64,000 nucleotides of DNA, taken from UBA10329 sp964500205. Lineage in GTDB: Bacteria > Bacteroidota > Bacteroidia > UBA10329. The notes below the pieces were generated by a model that worked only from the letters and a program-made list of their open reading frames with translations, was not told the origin of the DNA and made no database searches. How positions within the stretch are numbered: the stretch's first letter is position 1; each line of letters starts with the position of its first letter. Below, in pieces: positions 34,882 through 44,600 of the stretch. Both the position numbers and the translations under genes were made by a program. The DNA is taken from the NCBI GenBank assembly GCA_964500205.1, contig CAZCNS010000015.1, forward strand, positions 1 to 64,000. Direction: 5' to 3'.

Positions 34882-36828
34882 ATGGAACAGAAGGATCTGC
34901 GTTGGCTACTGGCCGTAGTTTACCTGCTGCTCGCAATCAGTTTTGCGATGGCGGTCTACACGCTGCATGACCTGCGCCAGACGCGCAAGGCCGTGCTGCA
35001 CACGTTCATGCAGCGGCCGATGGAAGCCGTAGGGCATCAGTTGGACGGGTTCTTCCTGCCGTTGTCACAGCTTTCGGAAATGGCCCGTGACCATGCCGCC
35101 AAGGGCCTCTATGACGTTCAGGACACGGCATCGACAGTGAATTACTTTGAGGGTCTGCTGCGGCACTTCGACAATGTGAGTTCGATGGGTGTGGCAGACA
35201 GCCACGGCTACGAGTTCAACCTGATCCGCACGGACAGCATTTGGCGAACGCGGACCGTGCGTGCCGAGCACAGCAGCTGCCTTAACCATTGGGGATTGTT
35301 CAACGACCGGCTCGACAGCCTCTTGAGCAGCCACTGCGAACCCCTGCGTGCCGACCCCCGTTCGCGGCCATGGTTCACCGGGGCAATGGAGATGAAAGGC
35401 GACCTCTACTGGACCGGCCCTTACCTCTACAACACCGACTCGCTCTACGGGGTGACCCTGTCCATGCGCATCTCATCAGAAGGTGAGGCCGAGGTGGTGG
35501 CGCTCGATGTGACCCTTCAGAGGTTATCAGAATTCATGTCGAGCATACGCATAGGCCAACACGGGGGCGGCTTTCTGCTTACCCGCGACCTGGAACCCAT
35601 CAGTCTCACTTCAGACACCACACTGCCCATAGCGCAGGCTGCCCGCGCCATGACCCGCGCATTTGCCGCGCAACTGCATCACTGGAAGCCCGAGACCATT
35701 CTCAGTGCGCAACTCGAGAGCGGATTGTGGCATGGCCGTTTCATGCGCTATGACCTGGACCGTAAGAATCACATCTATGCGGCCATACTCATGCCCGAAA
35801 GCGAGATGATGCGCGAGGTCAATCGGTCCACGCGGGTCATCATCATCGGTATGGTGCTCACGCTTGTGTTCACCATCGGGATGCTCATCCTCCTGATCAC
35901 GCTCAGACGCACCAATGCTGCTCTGAGGCACAGCGGGCAGCAGATCGAGCATCAGAACTCCATCATTGCCGAGCGCAACACAGAGCTACAGGAGAGCATG
36001 GCCTATGCCCAGCGCATACAATCGGTGATGCTGCCCAGTGTCGATGAGATAGGCGTGCTCACCATGAGCAGGCTCCTGATGCTCTACCTTCCCAAGGAGT
36101 CTGTGAGCGGTGACTTCTATTGGGCCAGAACACGCGACAGGATCAGCTACTTCGCGGTGGCAGACTGCACGGGCCACGGGGTGCCCGGTGCCATGATGAG
36201 CATCCTTGGCCTTGACCTGCTCAATGCCTCGGTGGGCAAGGACCGCAACTCCCTTCCTGAGAACCTGCTGTACCAGCTCAGGCGTGTGCTGATCCGCAAA
36301 ATGAGCTCCGGAGGCAACATAGCCAAGGACGGGATGGACATCGGTCTCTGCCGTTTGGATCACAACAGCTGCAACCTGCACTTTTCCGGGGCGTTCATTC
36401 CCCTCATCCTGATCCGGTCAAAGGCCAATGGAGACCAGCTAAAGGTTATCACTGACGGACGGCCTCATTCGCTCTCGCCTGTGAGCTCCTCAGACACCCA
36501 TCATCTCTATGTCATCAAGGGAGACCGCATGCCGCTCGGTTTCGTGAGCCATGAGGACAGAAGGGTGTTTGTGGGCCACGAGCTGCAACTGCTGCAAGAC
36601 GACTCGGTTTATCTGATGAGCGATGGCTTTGTCGATCAGTTCGGAGGCGCCAACGACAAGAAATTCGGTCAACCCAAGCTCCGGCAGATGCTGCTCGACA
36701 TAGAGGATTTCCCCATGTCCGAACGTAAAGCACATCTGCACCGTGCATTCCTGCAACACAAGGGACGGGCGGAGCAGGTGGACGACATCTGCATTCTCGG
36801 GTTCAAGTGCGGTGCGCCTGAGGGCTGA
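34882..36828 (+). CDS. Membrane sensor with SpoIIE/PP2C serine phosphatase domain
   Basis: This 648-residue protein has an N-terminal helix (about 10-30, LLAVVYLLLAISFAMAVYTL) and then a periplasmic Cache-like sensor (about 35-310, with GLYDVQDTASTVNYFEGLL and RPWFTGAM). A second helix follows (about 314-338) and then a short coiled coil. The PP2C-type SpoIIE domain (about 370-645) has the linker motif AYAQRIQSVMLP, GDFYWARTR, ADCTGHGVPGAMMSILG, DGMDIGLC and a terminal DDICILGFK. Such proteins dephosphorylate anti-anti-sigma factors or similar targets in response to external signals. The ligand and target are unknown. Confidence 0.9.
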   Translation: MEQKDLRWLLAVVYLLLAISFAMAVYTLHDLRQTRKAVLHTFMQRPMEAVGHQLDGFFLPLSQLSEMARDHAAKGLYDVQDTASTVNYFEGLLRHFDNVSSMGVADSHGYEFNLIRTDSIWRTRTVRAEHSSCLNHWGLFNDRLDSLLSSHCEPLRADPRSRPWFTGAMEMKGDLYWTGPYLYNTDSLYGVTLSMRISSEGEAEVVALDVTLQRLSEFMSSIRIGQHGGGFLLTRDLEPISLTSDTTLPIAQAARAMTRAFAAQLHHWKPETILSAQLESGLWHGRFMRYDLDRKNHIYAAILMPESEMMREVNRSTRVIIIGMVLTLVFTIGMLILLITLRRTNAALRHSGQQIEHQNSIIAERNTELQESMAYAQRIQSVMLPSVDEIGVLTMSRLLMLYLPKESVSGDFYWARTRDRISYFAVADCTGHGVPGAMMSILGLDLLNASVGKDRNSLPENLLYQLRRVLIRKMSSGGNIAKDGMDIGLCRLDHNSCNLHFSGAFIPLILIRSKANGDQLKVITDGRPHSLSPVSSSDTHHLYVIKGDRMPLGFVSHEDRRVFVGHELQLLQDDSVYLMSDGFVDQFGGANDKKFGQPKLRQMLLDIEDFPMSERKAHLHRAFLQHKGRAEQVDDICILGFKCGAPEG

Positions 36829-36959
36829 GCACTGTCGCTCTGCTAACCGCGCAGCACCTTGTAGCTGCTATCGGCAGACGTGAGGTGGAAATGCTGACAG
36901 CCGGATCGCTCCTATTTTTCCAGCCATAGCATCATGTCAATAAAGGGTTGCAACTGAAT

Positions 36960-38456
36960 TCACCTCTTGCCCAAGCCCCTCAGCTTGCAATCGGCCCACT
37001 CCTCGAAACGGAAATACGAATTGACCCTTTTCTCGAACGGGTCCGTTTGCAGGTCGCGATAGGCGCTAAGAAAAGCACGGTAAGCTGCTACCTGCATATC
37101 AGTCTCCGCATTGCCCCGTAGCGACCGCAGCAGGTCGATCAGAAGTGATTCGCCACGGTATAGTTTCTTCTTGGAACGGAGGTAACGCTGTATCGACTGC
37201 AGCTGTGCCTCGAAGATGCGGTCATTGTCCAACTCAAAATGCACCACCAGCAGCAGCAACCGGGAAAATCGGTAGAGGTCCTGTATCTCCTCGCATTGCG
37301 GGATGTTCAGCAAGCGGTTGAAATAAGTCAGGGCATCTTCGTGACGTCCGGCCAAGAGGTGCGAGGCTGCGATGATGTAGTGGAAAAGCACCCTATTCGA
37401 CAGGTCTACTTTAGTGCCAAAATGCATCAGCCGTTCGAGTATATGGGCTGAACGCAGGATCACCGCCTCGGAGTCGCCCCGGCCAAAGGCATCCATCAAA
37501 TACAAGGTGTTGACATTAGTGAACGCCTTGACCTGATCGGTAAGAAGCGCAGGCTTGAGCGACTCCAGCACCGCCAGCCAACGGTGGAACTCATCCTGCT
37601 TTCCGAGTTGCGTGCAGATCAAGGCAAGATTGTTCAGCGCTGTGATGTAATGCCCTTCGTGCCGCTGCTTCATCTCAGGGTTCTGCTCAAACAACTCAAC
37701 CAATGTCCTGCGATGCGTATAGTTCTCATCATGTTTCTCCAGAGAGAAGTAGTAGAGGCTCAGGATGTGGTGATAGTAGTAGCGGTGCATGAAAGTGTGC
37801 TGCAGGCCCTCTGCCATGCTGGGACTGGCCACCAGCTCCTCAAACATCTTCTGCTGCTGTCCATCTCTCACGATACCGAATTTCTTGACCAGCAGCAGCG
37901 CCTTGGTGTCCAGATAACTCATCATGGAGTGCTGGCGGATCTCGCTCAGTGCAGTGGTGACCGTCTGGTGTATGGCATCGAACTTATCCTCCAGGTCGCG
38001 CACCTCATAGTTGTGGGTCATTGCCTTCAATTGCCAGAGGGCCAGCTCCGCCACCTCCATCCACTTTTCATTGTTGCGGGCCAGCTCCAAGGCCTTTGCT
38101 ATCAACACACTTGATTGCTGATACAGTCCGTGGGCCTGTAGGATCTGTATCTGACTTTTAAGACTGTACAACTGCTTGTCCACATCCGCCCGGTGGTGAT
38201 ACAGCTCCAGACTTTTAAGAATATGTCCATAGAGATAGTGCTTGGTCACCGACAGGTTCCTGCCTACAGTGGTGTCCTTCAATCGTGCTTTCAACTGCGA
38301 CTCATCATAAACGGCCAACTTGCTCATGGCATCGAACAGGACCCGGTAGTTACCCTTATCACCTACCTCATTATGAGATATATAGACCTTGAAATAACGC
38401 TTCTCTGAAGGAGTCAGAGCGTGTATCAATTCATAGAGCTTATCCTGTGAATGCAT
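36960..38456 (-). CDS. Helical-repeat (TPR-like) hypothetical protein
   Basis: This 498-residue protein is all helical and soluble, with no signal peptide. The start is placed at ATG 38456 (MHSQDKLYELIHALTPSEKRYFKVYIS), because a further TTG at 38474 adds six unlikely residues. LTPSEKRYFK and repeated helix pairs such as SVLIAKALELARNNEKWMEVAELALWQLK are common to a family found widely in Bacteroidota, likely TPR-like scaffolds. I know no defined function. It is divergent from the giant surface-protein gene at 38691. Confidence 0.75.
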   Translation of the reverse strand: MHSQDKLYELIHALTPSEKRYFKVYISHNEVGDKGNYRVLFDAMSKLAVYDESQLKARLKDTTVGRNLSVTKHYLYGHILKSLELYHHRADVDKQLYSLKSQIQILQAHGLYQQSSVLIAKALELARNNEKWMEVAELALWQLKAMTHNYEVRDLEDKFDAIHQTVTTALSEIRQHSMMSYLDTKALLLVKKFGIVRDGQQQKMFEELVASPSMAEGLQHTFMHRYYYHHILSLYYFSLEKHDENYTHRRTLVELFEQNPEMKQRHEGHYITALNNLALICTQLGKQDEFHRWLAVLESLKPALLTDQVKAFTNVNTLYLMDAFGRGDSEAVILRSAHILERLMHFGTKVDLSNRVLFHYIIAASHLLAGRHEDALTYFNRLLNIPQCEEIQDLYRFSRLLLLVVHFELDNDRIFEAQLQSIQRYLRSKKKLYRGESLLIDLLRSLRGNAETDMQVAAYRAFLSAYRDLQTDPFEKRVNSYFRFEEWADCKLRGLGKR

Positions 38457-38515
38457 GGCATGGGATTGTTGCAAATGGGGTGGTCGGTTCCTGACGGGTA
38501 CACTGAATCAGCACT

Positions 38516-38588
38516 CAAAGCTACCGACTGAGCTTTAATAATATCGAACAGGAATTTTTGAGTTCGCTGAGAGGCATCGGTAGCTTTG
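38516..38588. promoter_or_regulatory. 12-bp perfect inverted repeat upstream of the giant gene
   Basis: CAAAGCTACCGA (38516-38527) and TCGGTAGCTTTG (38577-38588) are perfect reverse complements 49 bp apart. They sit between the divergent genes 38456 and 38691. They could be paired operator half-sites or a transcript stem. Confidence 0.5.
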
Positions 38589-38690
38589 CTCGGCTTGAGC
38601 ATGAAGACAACCTTACCTGTCTGTTAACCTTCGGTTAGCAGGATCTAAGGCTCTACGAGAAACCGCGACTGTAAAACAAACACTACCGCA

Positions 38691-41600
38691 ATGACAACCA
38701 CACTGACCACCAATGCCTTACTAAGAGCAGCGTTTGCAAGCGTTGCCATGTTCTACGGTTCCCAGATCGCTGTGGCACAAACGAGCACCGGGGGAAAACG
38801 TCTTGAGGCAGCTGTGCAGACCCAAGTCCATAATCCTGACGGTCAGCGCCCTGCAAGCGTGTCCGATGATGCGGCCGGTCATTTATCAGACCTGACACCT
38901 TCCTCTGCTCAGAGCACCGCGTACGGGTTCGTCTTGCCTGAGGGCTTTGGCAACAAGCGAGAGCTGGCCCATAAGCGCGACATGACCTCCAAGCACTTCC
39001 TCAATGAGGACGGGACCGTATCGGCCATCCTTGCAGCAGGGCCCTTGCACTATGAGGACAACGGGGCCTGGCATGACATCGATCATCGCATTCAGCCTAC
39101 TGGTGATGCGACCTATGCGTACGCCAACACTACCAACCTGCTCCGGTCACACTTCGGTGCAACCGCTGACATTGGCCTCAGAAACAGTACTGCCGAAGGT
39201 GAGGTCAGGGAGTTCTTGAATGTGAGCATGCACTGGGAGGCGGAAGGCCAACCGCTGGGGGTAATCCTTGCGGCTGATGTGCCCGTCAGCGCAGAAGGCG
39301 ACAAGGCTGTGTACAACGGCCTTCTGGGCGGCATCAGCGCGGAATTCACCATAGAGAGCGGCCGCAGGAAGCTGAACTATGTCATCCCGCAATTGAGCGC
39401 GTTGAGCAACATCCCCTCCGGTGCGGACTACCTGGTATTCTCAGAGGATGTGGAGTTGCCAGAGGGATGGACCTATGAAACGGACGACAGGAAAGGCATC
39501 CTGCTGAAAAACGCAAGCGGTGAGGCCATCTACGCCTATGAGCACCCCTACTCCACCGATGCTACAGAAACGCTGGACAGGGAGGCCAACACCGTGATGA
39601 CCGCAAGCCTCTCGGGCAACATCCTGACCATCCATACCAAAGTGAAGACCTCATGGCTGCTCGACAGCAATAGGGTTTTCCCCGTGCTTGTGGATCCAAC
39701 GGTGAATGTGTTTCCAAACAATACGAATCTATGGACTGGCGAGATCTGGAGTGACGGATTTCGAGACGACAGTCAGATGAGAGTCGGATTTAATCCAAGT
39801 TTCGGTTGGCATGCCGGCTATGTGCGTTTCAATACCTCTTCCATACCTGCGGGTTCCACAGTGAACACTGCCACCGGATACATCAACATCACAGCCGGGA
39901 CCGGAACAAACATCACCACAAGAACCTGGGCATTTGTCAACTCGGCCGACCCTTTATCGACCACTGGGGTAGCGCTGTACAACTCAATGACGGCTGCTCA
40001 ATCTGCTACAACAGTGGTATGCTGTCTCGGGTGGCAGAATTCTCTCTTCAGTCCGGGTGGACGCACGTATCTTGAGAACGCCTTCAGCGATGGTTTTGCT
40101 GCCATGGCGGTATATGCCATGGGAACTTGGTCTGGTACGACCAATTTCACCATAGCAAATCACACCTCTGCCAACCGCCCCTACCTCGCCATTGACTACA
40201 CCGTGGCCAGCGCATGTTTCGCAGGCACAGCCTCAGGCCCGGCCTTCGTGACCACCAACGGCACAGCAACCTTGGAGCTGACCGGCTACACGCCCTCCGT
40301 GAGCATCCAATGGCAGAGCTCACCCAATGGCAGCACTGGCTGGACCAATGTATCCGGTGGCAGCGGTGCCACCACCGATACCTACACCACAGGTGCGCTT
40401 GCCGATGGCACCTACTATTTCCGTGCAGTGACCACTGAGGGTGCCTGCACCGAGGAGTCGAATGTGGTGGAGGTCAATGTGGCCGCAGCTCCGACCTATT
40501 GCAGCGGGGCAGGCACAGGTAATGCTGTGCTCAACAACCACCTCGAAGGGATCCGCTTTCACGAGTGGCTCGACCCGACCGTTGGCGGAACGAACAACTA
40601 CGTTTCCAACAACTACCTTGATTACACCGACACCACCACCTACGGATATGCGACCGTGGTGGCCGGGCAATATCATCACTTGGCCGCAGTGCTGCGTGCG
40701 CAGGGAACCGCGGGCAACTCCACCACATTCGCCTACTGGATCGACTGGAACGGTGACGGTGTGTTCAACAACACGACTTTCGCATCCGGGGGGGAAAGAA
40801 TGGAAAATGCGAACTATACCTCCACCGTTGGGAACTCCTATGCGGGTTACTTCACCGTTCCTGCCGGCAGCAGCGGAATGGTGCGCATCCGAATGAGGGT
40901 AGTGAGGGGCAACGTGGGCGCGCTGGATCCCTGCACGGCCTACAGTAGCTCCCAGACCAAGGATTTCATGGTGAAGATCCTGCCAAGCATCGGAAATCAG
41001 GTGTGCAATGGCGTGAACGGCAACGGAAACAACGTGCTGGTGAACTCCACTGCTGACAAGGTCAACATATCCCGGGTTGTGGTGAGCGGTCCTGGAGGAA
41101 CCGTGATAGACAATGGAGGTGGTGTGGGTTTCTTCGGTATTCAGTCCGGAGGTACGGTCACCATGTACAACTACTCCAACATGATGGGTTCGTACTCTAA
41201 CGGTCTTGTATTCGAGGCCGGGCAGAACTACACCGTAGAGGTGGAGCACTCAGCTTATACCACAGCGGCCGGCCTCTTCATAGACTGGGACGGCAACGGC
41301 ACATTCACCGGCACGGGTGAGGTGATCGATGTGATCTCAGATCCTGCGGCCAATCCGTTCATCTTCAACTTCACCGCACCTTCCTCTATAACAGACGGAC
41401 TACAGGTCGCCATGCGTGTCCGGCTGCAGTATGAAGGTACACAAGGACAGGCGGCTGCCATGACCGCATGTAACAACATCTCAGGCGGATTGAACATCTA
41501 CAGTGAGGTGGAAGACTACCGTGCTACACTAAGCGTACCCGTACTCGTATGCCAAGAGGTTGATAACATCAACGTGGCCATAGGCAACCCCGCCAATGGA

Positions 41601-44600
41601 CTCAACCACCACCTTGATGTCACTTGGAATGCCCTTTCGGGTGCCACGGGCTATGACGTAGAGGTATCGACCACAGGCACTTTCACGGGCACTCCCACAG
41701 CATCGGTCGCCACGAGCAATTACGATTTCAACGCAGGAGACCAACCCAACAGGGCTTACTGGTTCAGGGTAAGGGCCAAGGACGGGTCCACTACCTGCGA
41801 GTGGACCTCCGTGGGCCCGCTCTACACGGCTGCCGACAATCCTGCGGAACCCATTGTGAACGGAGCAACAGGCAGCACGCTCAACGTGACCCTCGCCAAT
41901 GAGACCCCGGTCAACAATCCGACCATCACCACCTACTCCATCACCGAGGCCAATTCCGGGCTTTTTGTGCAGGCCAACGGTTCTCTGGGTGCCTCTGAAG
42001 TGTTTCAGACCAAGGCCGCTTGGGGAACAGTGACCGTCACAGGTCTGAGCTCCGACACGGAATACTGTTTCGTGGCCAAAGCGCGCAACAACGATGGTGA
42101 CACGCGAGGCGGAGCTGGTGCCACGCTGCTCTCCACACAGCCGTTCGATGCCGCTGGGTCGCTGGCAACAGGCGCCAGCAACACTGCGGTGTACTGGTCT
42201 CCAGCATCCTGCACCACAGGTGGGCTGCAATGGAACGGTGCCAATGGCTGCTCTGACGGTGCGGTAGGGTTCTCAGGCGCATTCAACAACTTCTTCGGTT
42301 GCTTCCTGCGCTCGCCACAGGTGGATGCCACTGGACAGGATGAGGTGGTACTGACGTTCGATGTCTCGCACTCCTATGCCGCGGCCAACCCCAACGATCG
42401 GATGAGGATATACTACTTCGCGGACGGTGGTTTCACCAACAACGCCATCTCCACACTGAAGATCAACGGCTCTGATGCCTTGGCCAGCTTCGGGGTCAAT
42501 GGTCTCGGATTCTCCTACACAGAGGTGCGCACCTGCGCCAACGTTGAGGTGGTGTTTGACATCTCAGGTGTCACCGACAAATCGAACATCCTGTTCTACC
42601 TCGAACCCAGCAGCGGCTACAACAACAGCCACGTGTTCTATACCTGGCTCGACAACGTCTCTTTCAATGAAGCTGCTCCGACCGCCTGCGCCACTACACT
42701 GTCCGTACCGCAGCCCGACCTGATCATCGAGTCTATCACGCCCGATGAGCTCTCGCTCTGTGGCAGCGGCACTGTAAGCTACGAGGTAGTGGTGCGCAAC
42801 GATGGCACACAGGACATCGCTCCCGGTACGGATTTCAACGTGGCGGCCTATGTCGGCTCCTTGGCCTGCGGTGGTGCCCCGAGTTCCACACAGACCGTCA
42901 CTGGCGGACTTGTCGCTGGTGCAACCACTACGCTGACCTTCAACCTGAACCTCAGCGGCAGCGGTGATGTGTCTTTCCTGGCCGACAACACCAACGCCAT
43001 CACCGAGCTGGATGAGAACAACAACTGCACAAGCAACAATGCGGTGGCTGTAGGAAGCGGCCTTTCAGGCAACTACACCATCCCGGGCAGCTTTGCCACT
43101 TTCACTGCTGCGGCCACCGCCCTCAACACAGACGGGGTATGTGGTGCAGTGGTATTCGATGTGACCGGAACTTTCACAGAGAACATCGTGATCAATGATG
43201 TGGCAGGAGCATCCGCGGTCAATACCATCACATTCCGCTCCGCGAATGGCAATCCTGCCAGTGCCACGCTACAGAACAGCTCCAACACCGTCTACACCAT
43301 GGACCTGAACGGCACAGACCACATCCGTTTTGAGAACATGACCATCGCCTACGAGGGCACCTCTACGTCTGTAAGCGCCATGAGACTGAGAGCCGGTGCC
43401 TCAGACATCATCATTGACGGCTGCGTGCTGGAAGGACGTGCAGATGTGGGGACATCCACCGCATTCGGCACTGCCGTGATCTATGGCAATGAAAGCAGTG
43501 CGGCCAACGATGTGGAAGATGTCGTCATCCGCAACAGCACCATTCGCGATGGCGGTCATGGCATCTACCTCAACATGAGCACCTCAAGACCCACAGGTCT
43601 TGTCATTGAGAACAATGTCATCGAGAACTTCGGAAGAGGCAGAGGCATCTTCCTGGAGAACTTCACCGGCATTGTGATCGATGGCAACACCATCAGGAAG
43701 AACAACACCAACGCAGGTACAAGTGCATACGGCATCTCCTTGACCGGATGCCAAGGACGTAGCATTGTGACCAACAACTACATCTATGCCGAGGGAAGCG
43801 GCATCCTGAGGACCGGCATATTCCTCGGAAACAACAACTCCTCTTCGGCCGGCAACAACTCCCTGATGGCCAACAACTCCATTCAGGTCATCAATGGCAG
43901 TTCGCTGGCCTACGCCATTGACATTGCCTTCACCGGAAACAACTTCTGGAACATCTACAACAACACTGTGTACATCTCCGGTGGTACGAGTGCCTCCAAC
44001 CGGGTGCTCAATCAGGGAACGACCGGAAGCGTGGACATCAACATCGTGAACAACATCTTCGCGAATGCATCCACCAGCGCGAACAGTTACTCTGCATACT
44101 TCGCCAACAGCCCCGGCTTCGGCAGCTACGACAACAATGTCTATTGGTGGACCGGTACCGGCAACTTCTCCAGAAGCAGGGTCGGAAATACCAACAGGAC
44201 CACTTTCGCTGCACACACCACTGCTTCGGGAGAGACCAACTCGTTGAACATAGACCCGGAGATGACCTTCGTGGCCGGAGTGGGCTGGAAAGCCGAAGCC
44301 ACTGACCTTCAGGGTGCCGGACAATCGTTTGCCTCTGTGACCACCGACATTGACGGCACGCCCCGCAGCACCCCCCCGACCATCGGTGCCCATGAGCAGA
44401 CCACCTGCGTGCAGGGCCTCTGGACGGGCAACCTTAGCGTAAACTGGTCTGTGGCCGGCAACTGGGACTGCAACACCGTGCCCGATCAGAATACCAACGT
44501 GCGCATACCCTCAGCACCCGTTGGAGGCAACTTCCCCGAGATCGATGTTGTGACCGCTGCCACCGCTGACCTTGAGGTGGAACCGGGCGCCACGCTCACC

